The translations under genes were made by a program, and so were the position numbers. This document shows positions 18,278 through 26,668 of a DNA stretch of 64,000 bases, one piece after another. The notes below the pieces were generated by a model that saw only the letters and a list, made by a program, of their open reading frames with translations, was not told the DNA's origin and made no database searches. The stretch is from assembly GCF_027570195.1 (NCBI RefSeq), contig NZ_JAKMUZ010000001.1, positions 1-64,000 of the forward strand. Direction: 5' to 3'. The DNA comes from Corynebacterium yonathiae (GTDB lineage Bacteria; Actinomycetota; Actinomycetes; Mycobacteriales; Mycobacteriaceae). Position 1 is the stretch's first letter; each line of letters opens with the position of its first letter.

Positions 18278-19080
18278 TCCGACTCCCGTACCAGTACGAA
18301 GGCATCCGTGCGGTACGGGATGTGCAGTTTCTGCCCAGGCCTATATCCCAGGTGCTCAAAGAGATACCAGTTAAGGTTATGGGTCATGCGCTCGTGGATG
18401 GCTTCGCCGTTGCGCAGCCAATAGGACCGGGTATGCATAAGCTGGTGAAGTTGTTCCGGAGTAAGTTCGTGATCCCAGGTCAGGCGGAGTTCTCGCTCCA
18501 CAGACCACGGCGCCTTAAAATCCGGGTAGAAGCCTGGCTTGTGTACGTCGCCAGAGTGCATAATGCGAGAAAGCCGCAGGATCCAGGGATCCGCGTTGAC
18601 ATCGAGAGTGTTCCATACCAAAAGAATCTTCCCGCCCGGCGCGAGGACGCGGTCCAGCTCCGCGCACGCAGCTGCCACGTCGACCCAGTGCCAGGTCTGG
18701 GCGAGGCAGGCGGCGTTTAAGGAGCCGTCGGCAAGCGCGGTGTTTTCGGCCGTAGCACGCAGGACCGGCAAATCTAGACGAGAAGCCAGAACTCCCGCCA
18801 TATCGGCGGAGGGCTCCAGCGCTACAACGCGATCATTGGACAAGGATTCAGTGAGCTTTCCAGTACCGGCGCCAATATCGGCGACGGTGTGCGCATCTGC
18901 AATTAGGGCCGACACCTCGTCCGGATAGCCTGGGCGTACATCGTGGTACGTGCTAGCACCGCGGCGGAAGGCCTGGGCGGAGGCGGTGCGTTGCGTGGCA
19001 GTGCGGAAGCCAGGGCCGTGCCTAGCGGAAGCCTTGCGGTAGCTAGGAAAGTGACGGGGATCTGGGTGGCGAGTCGACAT
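18274..19080 (-). CDS. SAM-dependent methyltransferase (class I)
   Basis: A 268-residue protein with a Methyltransf_11/25 fold. Motif I is VADIGAGTGKLTESL (about residues 66-80), the acidic residue of motif II lies in VVALEPSADM (about 84-93), and AQTWHWVD (about 122) resembles the family's motif IV. Target not predictable. A promoter-like region shared with the divergent ABC gene lies between 19081 and 19117. It is convergent with, and touches, the dicarboxylate antiporter gene. Confidence 0.82.
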   Translation of the reverse strand: MSTRHPDPRHFPSYRKASARHGPGFRTATQRTASAQAFRRGASTYHDVRPGYPDEVSALIADAHTVADIGAGTGKLTESLSNDRVVALEPSADMAGVLASRLDLPVLRATAENTALADGSLNAACLAQTWHWVDVAAACAELDRVLAPGGKILLVWNTLDVNADPWILRLSRIMHSGDVHKPGFYPDFKAPWSVERELRLTWDHELTPEQLHQLMHTRSYWLRNGEAIHERMTHNLNWYLFEHLGYRPGQKLHIPYRTDAFVLVRESD

Positions 19081-19117
19081 AGCTCATCTAACCTACCGCG
19101 AATTAGAATGGCTGCCT

Positions 19118-20548
19118 ATGAGGACACTTCCCGCAGCATCAGATCCCAGGTGGCTGCTGAAGACCGTCTTTTCTCGTCCCGCTCTCACCGTGCCGGCAGC
19201 ACTTTGCATGGCTGTATCCTTTCTGCTCAACGCAACGACACCAGTGATAGTGGGCCATGCCATCGATGAGGCCATAGCAAAAGGATCCATTCAGCGATTG
19301 GGGCTGTGGCTGGTGGTACTGACGGCTACCTTTGGCCTTAATACCGTAGCGGGGTGGTTTGGGCGCGGCCTCAATGCCCGAGCCATGTTGGTAATTGGCC
19401 ATGACGTTCGCATGGCCATTACAGACAGGATTCAAGACCCGCGCGGAATTGCGGGAAAACCCCGCAGCGCCGGAGAGCTGCTAGCCATCGCCTCTACAGA
19501 CGCCCGGCGCGTGCAAAATGCCGTGATGATGACGGTATTTCCGGTCGCGGAGGTGAGCGCCATTGTATATGTGGCGATTATCGCCAGTCGCATTAATCTA
19601 CCTTTGGGCATTGCCATTTTGTGTGGTGGCCCGCTAGTGGTGTGGGGGTCAGTGCGCGTGGCAAAGCCACTGCGCACGCGTTCCGGCATCCGTCAGGCAG
19701 CATTGGCTAAGGCCAGCGCCATGGCCACCGATGTGGTGCAAGGCCTGCGGATACTCAAGGGCCTGGGTGCGGTAGCCACTGTCAGTATGCGCTATGCCAA
19801 GGCCTCTGACACCGCCTATGGGCGAACGGTAGATGCCAATGCCGCCCAAGCACGGCTCAATGCCGTAACGGAGATTTTGGGTTCGGTTTATGTTATTGCG
19901 GTGGGCATTGCTGCAGGCGCGATGGCAAAGCATTCCACAATCAGCGTGGGTGAGCTTATTACGGTCATTGGTCTAACTCAGTTCGTCATCACACCGATGA
20001 CGATGTTGGGTCGAAATATTGCATCGCGCTGGGCGGCCGCGCAGGCAAGTGCTGCCCGCATTACGGCCGTCCTGGCGGCTCCCGGTGTAGAAGGTAGGAA
20101 ACCGCCGCTACCGGCTCTCGGCCCAGGGGTCAACGTGGTGGCCGAGCCTGCCCCAGAGGACCTGGTTTTCTTGCCGCGCGAACATTTCCTAGTTGCTCCA
20201 CATGAAGTAATGCTTTTTGAAGGAACCGTCCAGGGCAATATTCATCCGGATAGCGCAATCGCGCAACGAGCGCTTTATACGGCCGCGGGGGAAGATATCC
20301 CGGGTGGTTTAGAACGCGAGGTAGGAGAAGGTGGCCGTAATCTTTCCGGGGGACAACAACAGCGGGTGGCGCTAGCACGAGCAATTGCGGCGGATCCAGC
20401 AGTTCTTGTCTTAAGCGATCCCACTACCGCTGTGGACTCGGTGACTGAGCAAGCAATTGCACAGCGAGTGGCGCACCACCGCGGTTTAAAGCCAACGCTT
20501 ATCTACTCCACTTCACCGGCCTGGACAGCTGTGAGGGTGGAGCGATGA
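19118..20548 (+). CDS. ABC exporter half, nucleotide-binding domain without Walker A
   Basis: A 476-residue ABC-transporter half with an N-terminal six-helix exporter membrane domain (about residues 15-300). The nucleotide-binding domain is shortened: after the membrane domain only about 45 residues precede EVMLFEGTVQGNI, where a normal domain has about 100 including Walker A. Walker A is missing, while the signature LSGGQQQRVALARA (about 409) is perfect. The Walker B Asp is replaced (VLVLSDPTTAVD). It can contribute only the signature half of an ATP site, with the next gene supplying the rest. TAGAAT ends eight bases before the ATG. It overlaps its partner by four bases (ATGA). Confidence 0.85.
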   Translation: MRTLPAASDPRWLLKTVFSRPALTVPAALCMAVSFLLNATTPVIVGHAIDEAIAKGSIQRLGLWLVVLTATFGLNTVAGWFGRGLNARAMLVIGHDVRMAITDRIQDPRGIAGKPRSAGELLAIASTDARRVQNAVMMTVFPVAEVSAIVYVAIIASRINLPLGIAILCGGPLVVWGSVRVAKPLRTRSGIRQAALAKASAMATDVVQGLRILKGLGAVATVSMRYAKASDTAYGRTVDANAAQARLNAVTEILGSVYVIAVGIAAGAMAKHSTISVGELITVIGLTQFVITPMTMLGRNIASRWAAAQASAARITAVLAAPGVEGRKPPLPALGPGVNVVAEPAPEDLVFLPREHFLVAPHEVMLFEGTVQGNIHPDSAIAQRALYTAAGEDIPGGLEREVGEGGRNLSGGQQQRVALARAIAADPAVLVLSDPTTAVDSVTEQAIAQRVAHHRGLKPTLIYSTSPAWTAVRVER

Positions 20549-22290
20549 TGCGTTTTCCTACGGCCTCTTGGCCCCAAGTGCGCGAGGAAATTGGCCGGCA
20601 GCTGTCCGACGTCCCCAGTGCACGGTCGCGAGGTGCCGCGGCTCTTGTTTTACTCACTGCGGGGGCTAGCGCCAATGTAGCGATCCCGATCCTACTGGGA
20701 AAGATTGTTGACGCCGTCATGGCGCACAGCGCAATCCTGCCACTTGGCATCGGGCTGGTAGTAGTAGCCGTAATCTCCGCGTTGCTTTCGGCAGCAGGGT
20801 TTTATGTCCTCTCGCGCCTAACAGAACGCGTGATCTCCGCTCTGCGCGAGGACATGGTTTCTACCGCACTCCGACTGCCTACTCACCGTGTGGAGGAGGC
20901 GGGCACCGGGGATTTGGTCTCTCGCTCTACCGATGATGTAGCAGAGCTCTCGGCAGCGGTCACCGAGACCGCTCCTGTGTTGGCCAAATCTGCTTTTGCC
21001 ATCACCACCACTGCGGTGGCCCTTCTTAGCCTCAATTGGCAATACATACTGGTAGTAGTTGCAGTTACGCCGCTATATGTAGTCGCCGCTCGCAGCTACC
21101 TACACCGAGCCCCGGGCCGCTATGCCGACGAGCGTGCGGCCATGGCAGAGCGGGCACGCCGGCTCCTTGAGACAATACGGGGCCGAAAAACCGTGCGCGC
21201 GTTTGGCCTGGAAGATCAGATGCACGCTGGCATTGAACGCGCCTCCGCGCAAGTGGTAGAGGAGGGCTACGCAGCACGAAAAACCATGATGGTCTTGCAG
21301 CTGTGGATGACCGGCATAGAGCTCATCATGCTCAGCTGCGGTCTCGTCGTCAGCTATTGGGCGGTGCAGGCCGGAGCCCTCACAGTTGGAGCCGTAACCT
21401 CGGCCATGCTCCTGCTTATCCGGTTGCGGGGACCGCTCATGGGATTGATGCGGGTAATCGATACCGTACAATCCGGCTACGCTTCGCTGTCGCGCATAGT
21501 CGGGGTAGTCATTGACCCGCCCCGGGCGGTGCCTGGCTATGGAGCCCCAGCCCCACGCGGAGAAGCCGAGATGCGAAATGTGAGCTTTAGCTACGACGAT
21601 GGTGGCTGGGCTGTGCAGGACGTAAGCTTCGAGATTCCTACCGGACACACGGTGGCTTTAGTAGGAGCCTCGGGCGCGGGTAAGACCACCGTTGCCGCGC
21701 TATTGGCGGGCTTGCGGGTTCCGGAGGAAGGGAAAGTCTTGGTCGATGGGGTAGAGGTATCACTACTTTCGGACACAGAGCGCGCGGCGCGACTAGCCAT
21801 GATCACTCAAGAGGTTCACGTTTTCTCAGGCACCCTCCGCGAGGATCTTTCTTTGGCTGCCCCACAGGCTAGCGATGCACACATGCTTCAGGCACTTGAG
21901 CGTGTGGGGGCACGGTGGTTCGCGCACTTGGAGGAGGGCCTGGATACGGTTATCGGCTCGCAGGGTATCCAATTAGATCCGGTGGCATCCCAGCAACTCG
22001 CGCTGGCACGAATATTGCTTTTGGATCCGAAAATCGTCATTATGGATGAAGCCACTGCGGAGGCGGGTTCTGTAGGGGCCGAAGCCCTGGAACAGGCCGC
22101 GATTGAAGTCACCCGTGGGCGTGCGGCGTTGGTCGTGGCGCACCGACTCGATCAAGCAGCACGAGCAGATAGAATCATCGTGATGGATAGTGGCCGCGTG
22201 GTTGAACAAGGAAGTCACCGCGAGCTGCTAAATTATGGTGGCCGTTATAAGCACTTATGGGACGCATGGCAGAAGGGACGACAAGGATGA
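20545..22290 (+). CDS. ABC exporter half, intact Walker A and degenerate signature
   Basis: A 581-residue ABC exporter half: membrane domain about residues 25-320, nucleotide-binding domain about 335-578. Walker A GASGAGKTT is intact (about 375), as are Walker B and the catalytic Glu (IVIMDEATAE, about 497) and the switch His (VVAHRLDQ). The signature LSGGQ is replaced by LDPVASQQ (about 476). It complements the preceding protein, which has a perfect signature and no Walker A, so the pair should form one working ATP site. Substrate unknown; this fold exports lipids, drugs or peptides. The stop overlaps the start of the lipoprotein gene. Confidence 0.88.
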   Translation: MMRFPTASWPQVREEIGRQLSDVPSARSRGAAALVLLTAGASANVAIPILLGKIVDAVMAHSAILPLGIGLVVVAVISALLSAAGFYVLSRLTERVISALREDMVSTALRLPTHRVEEAGTGDLVSRSTDDVAELSAAVTETAPVLAKSAFAITTTAVALLSLNWQYILVVVAVTPLYVVAARSYLHRAPGRYADERAAMAERARRLLETIRGRKTVRAFGLEDQMHAGIERASAQVVEEGYAARKTMMVLQLWMTGIELIMLSCGLVVSYWAVQAGALTVGAVTSAMLLLIRLRGPLMGLMRVIDTVQSGYASLSRIVGVVIDPPRAVPGYGAPAPRGEAEMRNVSFSYDDGGWAVQDVSFEIPTGHTVALVGASGAGKTTVAALLAGLRVPEEGKVLVDGVEVSLLSDTERAARLAMITQEVHVFSGTLREDLSLAAPQASDAHMLQALERVGARWFAHLEEGLDTVIGSQGIQLDPVASQQLALARILLLDPKIVIMDEATAEAGSVGAEALEQAAIEVTRGRAALVVAHRLDQAARADRIIVMDSGRVVEQGSHRELLNYGGRYKHLWDAWQKGRQG

Positions 22291-23246
22291 ACGCGAGGTC
22301 ACTTCGGACCGTGCTCGGTGTGGTAACTGTGTGTTTCCTTGCGGCTGCTGGCACTTCGTGTTCTAGCGAATCAAAAGAGTCCCCGCACGCTGCAGAGACC
22401 ACCAACACCGTTAACCTAGGAATCCCTACCTCCGCACCCTTGAACGGCCCTGAGCCGGGCTCCTATAGGACAATCAACCTGCCCTCCGGACGTTCCTTTA
22501 TCCTCAGTGTGCCCAAAGACTATTCTGGGGATAAAAAATGGCCTATCGTCCTCGCCTTTCACGGGTGGGGGCAGTCTGCCGAAAATCTCCGTGGTTATTC
22601 TCGCCTTGATGCCGCAGATGCCATCATGATTTTCCCCGAAGGCAAAAAGAAGGCTTGGAGCCCCGCTCCATATGCCAAGACCTCGACAACGGAAGATAAG
22701 AAGTTTGTGCGGGAGATAATTGATGCGGTCCGCGCTACTTACCATGTAGATGATGGTCGAATCTTTGCCACCGGTATGTCTAATGGCGGCGGATTCGCTG
22801 CCTATCTGGCCTGCCAAATGCCCGATACCTTCAAATCCGTTGCCACCGTTTCCGCTGCCTATTATGAAGACATTCTGAAAAACTGTGCGCACTCTCCCGT
22901 CGGGCGGTTGGATATGCACGGCACCGTAGACCCTGTGGTGGGCTACTACGGAGGCACTCGCCACAAGACCAAGTACTACTCCGTGGAATCCGTGCTGGAG
23001 CAGGATCGTAAACGCAATGGTTGTTCGACTAAGGTAGATACCACCCGTTTAGTCAATAATGCACTCGATATGAGGTGGAGTGGTTGTAGCGCACCGCTGG
23101 AGCATATCCGTATTGCCGGCGGCTCGCACGTATGGCCAGGCGGTACAGCCGACTCGCACAACGAGGTGGGTAAGTTCTTCGCAACCGACCGTGTCCTAGA
23201 TTTCTTCGGCATTCCAGGACGACCGTCTGGAACCGCTCAGACCTAG
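22287..23246 (+). CDS. Secreted esterase/PHB-depolymerase-like lipoprotein (LpqC-like)
   Basis: A 319-residue exported alpha/beta hydrolase. A signal peptide (about 1-24) leads to Cys in AAGTSCSSES, a weak lipobox that makes this a probable lipoprotein. The catalytic Ser lies in GMSNGGG, preceded by the oxyanion region LAFHGWGQS; likely Asp and His partners are in HGTVDPVVGY and GGSHVWPG. The layout matches the LpqC/polyhydroxybutyrate depolymerase/feruloyl esterase family. The start ATG 22287 overlaps the ABC stop (ATGA) and follows AAGGGACGACAAGG. The natural ester is unknown. It overlaps the convergent DNA methyltransferase gene by four bases. Confidence 0.83.
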   Translation: MNARSLRTVLGVVTVCFLAAAGTSCSSESKESPHAAETTNTVNLGIPTSAPLNGPEPGSYRTINLPSGRSFILSVPKDYSGDKKWPIVLAFHGWGQSAENLRGYSRLDAADAIMIFPEGKKKAWSPAPYAKTSTTEDKKFVREIIDAVRATYHVDDGRIFATGMSNGGGFAAYLACQMPDTFKSVATVSAAYYEDILKNCAHSPVGRLDMHGTVDPVVGYYGGTRHKTKYYSVESVLEQDRKRNGCSTKVDTTRLVNNALDMRWSGCSAPLEHIRIAGGSHVWPGGTADSHNEVGKFFATDRVLDFFGIPGRPSGTAQT

Positions 23247-24502
23247 TCCTGCCTATAGACCTCAAAGGTAGCGCCGGGAACCTTGCGCACTCTTTCAATG
23301 CAGATATCTGCAACTGTAGAAAATCCCGCTTGGCGAGCCGCGCTAGTTGGGGAGGTAGGTTCCGGAATCTGCACTAGGTGGAATGACCGGGCCCCTCCGT
23401 CTTCTTTATTGAGCTCCACCACAGCCTGGGCTGTGGTACCGGAACCAGCAAAAAAGTCTAAGATCCGAGCATTCTTTCCGCCCGCAATGGAAATGAGGTG
23501 TTTAATGAGGCGCACTGGCTTGGGAAAGTCAAAAACGCCCTCGAGGCCCATTATCTCCTCAGCATCACGCCGCCCAGTGCGAGTGACTCCAAAGCGTTCT
23601 CCATCCAAGATCGAGCGCGGGCGTGCACCCACCTTCTGGTAATTCTTGGTGTAGACAAATCCGCGACGAAAGACAAGCTTTTCGTAGTGCTCCTCAACTT
23701 TGTCTCGGCTCCAACGCCAGCGGGCGACTTTCTCCTTTCCTGCCGGCTGGTCCGGCCAATATTCCTTACCATCGGGGCCAGCGATGGGGAAGTCAAGAGA
23801 GGGAAGGTACCCAAGGGTCTTAGAATCTAGGCGTACCAAGGAGTATTTTCCCTTGTCATCCTCATGGTTATATTTAGTCGTGGTATGGCCTTGGGGGTCG
23901 ACATTGAAACCGGAGTTGTCCGGTGTACGGGCGTAGCACAGAATGTATTCGTGTTCTACCACGGCGTATTTTGAATCATTCTTGCCTGTACCGGCCTTTT
24001 TCCAGATTAGTTGGCCAGCAAAGCAGCCCTCGCCAAAAACCTCATCGAGCACCTTGCGGGTATTGGCTACCTCGTCTTCACCAATGGAGACGAAGATGAA
24101 CCCCTCAGGGGACAGTACTTCACGAGCCAAAATCAAGCGGGGGAGCATCATCGAAAGCCATTTCGAGTGCCATTCCGCATAGCTACCTGAACGCATCTGG
24201 CGACGTAAACGATAGTTATCGCGGTAGACGAAGTCTTTGCCCGTGTTATAAGGGGGATCGATATATATGACGTCGAAGACTTCCCGGCGGGCGGCTAGCT
24301 CTTGCAAAACTGGAAGATTATCTGCGGCAAAAATCCTATTGAGGGAGTCACCCGGTGTACTGAGAGCATAATCGGGTGGGAAATTCCGTGTTAAGGGTTT
24401 ATTTGCAGCTTCTCGGGCTGCGTCTTTGCCTGGCCAAACTAAGCCAAAAAAATCCCCGCCTGTATCCGGGTGTGGTGGGTGTGGTGGGTTAGCGGTAGCC
24501 AT
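23243..24502 (-). CDS. DNA adenine/cytosine N-methyltransferase without adjacent nuclease
   Basis: A 419-residue beta-class amino-methyltransferase: the catalytic motif IV DPPYNTGKDF (about residues 81-90) precedes the SAM-binding motif I DFFAGSGTTAQA (about 361-372). The central part resembles Mod subunits of type III systems and single N6-adenine methyltransferases, but it is shorter than a typical Mod (about 550-650 residues). No restriction gene lies on either side, so it appears to be an orphan. It may methylate chromosomal DNA for regulation or be the remnant of a restriction system. Its start is separated by 357 bp from the next gene. Confidence 0.85.
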   Translation of the reverse strand: MATANPPHPPHPDTGGDFFGLVWPGKDAAREAANKPLTRNFPPDYALSTPGDSLNRIFAADNLPVLQELAARREVFDVIYIDPPYNTGKDFVYRDNYRLRRQMRSGSYAEWHSKWLSMMLPRLILAREVLSPEGFIFVSIGEDEVANTRKVLDEVFGEGCFAGQLIWKKAGTGKNDSKYAVVEHEYILCYARTPDNSGFNVDPQGHTTTKYNHEDDKGKYSLVRLDSKTLGYLPSLDFPIAGPDGKEYWPDQPAGKEKVARWRWSRDKVEEHYEKLVFRRGFVYTKNYQKVGARPRSILDGERFGVTRTGRRDAEEIMGLEGVFDFPKPVRLIKHLISIAGGKNARILDFFAGSGTTAQAVVELNKEDGGARSFHLVQIPEPTSPTSAARQAGFSTVADICIERVRKVPGATFEVYRQD

Positions 24503-24860
24503 GGTGCAATGCCTTTGTCAGGAGGGGGAAACGTCAATATCGTCTAACGCTAGCATTCGCAAGAACTAGAACAGTTGGCCTTAGCTAAAATGCCGCCGCT
24601 GCCTAGCAGTATGGGGCTTTGGAGTGCGTCCAAGCCGGTGGCCTTACATGGTCGTCAGGCTGTGGGGGCCTCCATTTATGCTTCTGAGAAGAACTCCGCT
24701 ACAGAGCGGAATTGTTTTCGGTTTAGCGGAAGGAATATTTGGTCTAGTGACTCAATCGCTCGATTTGGTGGCATGGAGCTAGAAGTGTCGGTACGTTGGG
24801 ATGTGTTGCCGGACACGGCAATACTTAGATAAAGCTAGAACTAGAAGAAAGGATAACCAC
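24503..24860. other. Intergenic region before the antitoxin-like gene
   Basis: About 360 bp between divergent genes. No convincing coding frame: an 85-codon open stretch at 24575-24832 has no family resemblance or ribosome binding site. It holds two perfect short inverted repeats, TCCGCT/AGCGGA (24695-24710), followed by a T-rich run and possibly a weak terminator, and TTGCCG/CGGCAA (24806-24821). The latter coincides with a -35-like TTGCCG of a possible promoter for the 24861 gene (GATAAA as -10, 16 bases apart) and could be an operator. Confidence 0.35.
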
Positions 24861-25034
24861 ATGGGTATCTTCGATAAGGCTAAGGATGCACTGAACTCCG
24901 ACAAGGGCGAAGAGCTCACCGATAAGGGCTTGGACAAGGCAGCTGACGCAGCTAAGGGCAAGCTGGGCGAGGACAAGGCAGACCAGATCGACAAGGCTCG
25001 TGAAGCTGCTGATGGCAAGCTCGGCAACGAGTAA
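24861..25034 (+). CDS. Small Rv0909/MT0933-type antitoxin-like protein (57 aa)
   Basis: A 57-residue, very hydrophilic helical protein starting MGIFDKAKDALNSDKGEEL with repeated Lys/Asp/Ala heptads. It matches the MT0933-like antitoxin family (Rv0909 in M. tuberculosis). No toxin gene of the expected SRPBCC type is next to it; the following gene encodes a TetR-like protein. In corynebacteria such small proteins may instead be stress-related and only nominally antitoxins. AGAAGAAAGGA precedes the ATG. A strong terminator follows immediately, so it is a single-gene transcript. Confidence 0.8.
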   Translation: MGIFDKAKDALNSDKGEELTDKGLDKAADAAKGKLGEDKADQIDKAREAADGKLGNE

Positions 25035-25039
25035 ATAGC

Positions 25040-25078
25040 TTTCACCCGTTAGACGGGTGAAAAGTTAGTTTTTATTTT
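25040..25078 (+). terminator. Rho-independent terminator after the antitoxin-like gene
   Basis: Perfect 10-bp arms TTTCACCCGT (25040-25049) and ACGGGTGAAA (25053-25062) with a three-base loop are followed by the T-rich run GTTAGTTTTTATTTT (25064-25078). Orientation fits termination of the upstream 57-aa gene. Confidence 0.88.
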
Positions 25079-25109
25079 GGCCCCCAACCCGTCAGGGTGG
25101 GGGCCAAAA
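25075..25109. terminator. Second strong GC hairpin in tandem
   Basis: A long hairpin, TTTTGGCCCCC-A-ACCC (25075-25090) with GGGTGGGGGCCAAAA (25095-25109) and a four-base loop, starts in the T-run of the first terminator. It lacks its own T-tract downstream on the plus strand. It probably backs up the first terminator or insulates the following regulatory gene. Confidence 0.6.
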
Positions 25110-25239
25110 TGGTATCCGAGTTTAACCTAGTGGGCTGCTAAAGGTCTATACCAACGATGTCACCTATTTGTGGGTGAAATGCACTATAGAATGGGCGAAT
25201 CCGCCTGAATTTTTGCAGGAAATCGCTAGGATTATTAGT

Positions 25240-26622
25240 GTGAACAATCTTGAAGGCACCGTCTCCCACGCGGGCTCCGCTAAGCAACGCTTGCTGGAGC
25301 AGAGTGCTCGTATCCTGGCTAAGAGTGGGCGCGACGCTTTACAGGTTTGTGCTGTCGCGGAACAAATCGATGTGCTAGGCGATGAAGCTAAGTCCTTTTT
25401 TGAAGACGACCACGACCTTTATATTCAAACCAGCCGATTCCTGGATGAACGTATCCGAGTTGCAGTGTTTAAGGCATTAGATAAGTTGCCGGATGATGCT
25501 GCGGCTATTGAGAAACTTCGTGAAGCAGCCAAGGTTTACTTTAACTTAGCTATTGAAAACCCGACCTATTTCGCTGCTTATAATAACTGTCAGACGGCGA
25601 CGAGCTTTCCCAACTTTGAAGATGGCATTGAGCAGGTGGAAAGCTTCGACGCATTTCCTCCCATCTTCCGCTGGGTGCTTGAGCACATGCGGGATGCCGC
25701 CGTTGCCGCTAGGGGCGAGTTTAAGCACCGGCTGGTAGTTATCCAGTCGCTCTCTTTCTTGTGTGAGCTGCAAGGAATTACTCACTTGGCCACTTTTGGC
25801 ATTATGCGACACCTTTCGCCTACGGCGAAGAAGCAGACCTTTAATGCTTGTCTTGAGACGTTGTTTTCCGGCTTGGAAATCTGCTTGCGCGACGGGCAGA
25901 TAGCTCCCTTTGAACCAAAGGCGCTTTCTGGGGAACCGCCGGTCCCGTTTACTGCTGCTGCAAAGGACATGCCAAAATCCACGGCTGAGGAAAAGCGCGC
26001 CGCCATTTTCCGAGGTACGGCAGAAGAAATCGTCTACAATGGGCTTCCTAATTTGCATCTGGGCTCAGCAGCTGCACGGGCGGGCGTAGGTCTGCCAGAT
26101 GCCGAGCATCTCTTTGACGGCGATTCTCACCTGTTGCGTGCTTTGGAAGAATCCTTGGATGAAGCTAATACGCTGGCAATCATGCGCCAAAACCAGGTTC
26201 TGCCTGAAGGCTCCCACGGACTTGCTTATATCAAGGCAACCGGCTTCGGGTACTTGGAATATGCGCTTGAGGATCCCATTGGGTTTGTTGCCCTCATTGA
26301 GGTCTCTAGCCGCTCAATCGTCCCCATTTCTTTCGAAGAGACCGGCGATACTGAGCAACCATTTGATATGGGAAAGGCATTTACCTTCATCATGAATTTG
26401 GTGCGCGATGCCATTTCTGAGTCTAATGGACCACGTTCGCCGTGGATTCTTTTTACCCAGATTGCAGCTTTGTGGGCTTCCATCCACGGCCTCTCGCAGC
26501 TAAGTACCGTAGGGGCCTTGCGCTATCACTCGGCCAATTTCTACTTCAACCTGGCTTCTAAGGTGATGGATATAATCCTTCAGGGCATGGTCAATGTGCT
26601 CGAGCTAAAAAGGCCCGATTAG
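25240..26622 (+). CDS. Double TetR-like regulator: two TetR units fused in tandem
   Basis: A 460-residue protein with two consecutive TetR/AcrR-like units. Unit 1 (about 10-215) opens with a helix-turn-helix region around DALQVCAVAEQIDVLG (about 31); unit 2 (about 248-455) opens with EEIVYNGLPNLHLGSAAARAG (about 258-280). Both then show matching landmarks: AIENPTYFAAY versus ALEDPIGFVAL, and ITHLATFGIMRH versus GLSQLSTVGALRYH. TetR proteins normally work as homodimers of about 200 residues, so this may be an intramolecular pseudo-dimer. I use GTG 25240; the frame is open from TTG 25168, but a -10-like TATAGAAT (25185-25192) lies inside that extension. Target and ligand unknown. Confidence 0.72.
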   Translation: MNNLEGTVSHAGSAKQRLLEQSARILAKSGRDALQVCAVAEQIDVLGDEAKSFFEDDHDLYIQTSRFLDERIRVAVFKALDKLPDDAAAIEKLREAAKVYFNLAIENPTYFAAYNNCQTATSFPNFEDGIEQVESFDAFPPIFRWVLEHMRDAAVAARGEFKHRLVVIQSLSFLCELQGITHLATFGIMRHLSPTAKKQTFNACLETLFSGLEICLRDGQIAPFEPKALSGEPPVPFTAAAKDMPKSTAEEKRAAIFRGTAEEIVYNGLPNLHLGSAAARAGVGLPDAEHLFDGDSHLLRALEESLDEANTLAIMRQNQVLPEGSHGLAYIKATGFGYLEYALEDPIGFVALIEVSSRSIVPISFEETGDTEQPFDMGKAFTFIMNLVRDAISESNGPRSPWILFTQIAALWASIHGLSQLSTVGALRYHSANFYFNLASKVMDIILQGMVNVLELKRPD

Positions 26623-26668
26623 GCATATACAAGCAACAGGGGGATTTCAGCACCGGGGCCGCGTTTTA

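Noticed and set aside
24575..24832. 85-codon open frame before the antitoxin-like gene
   Set aside because: No ribosome binding site, no recognisable domain, and it covers promoter-like sequence of the next gene.
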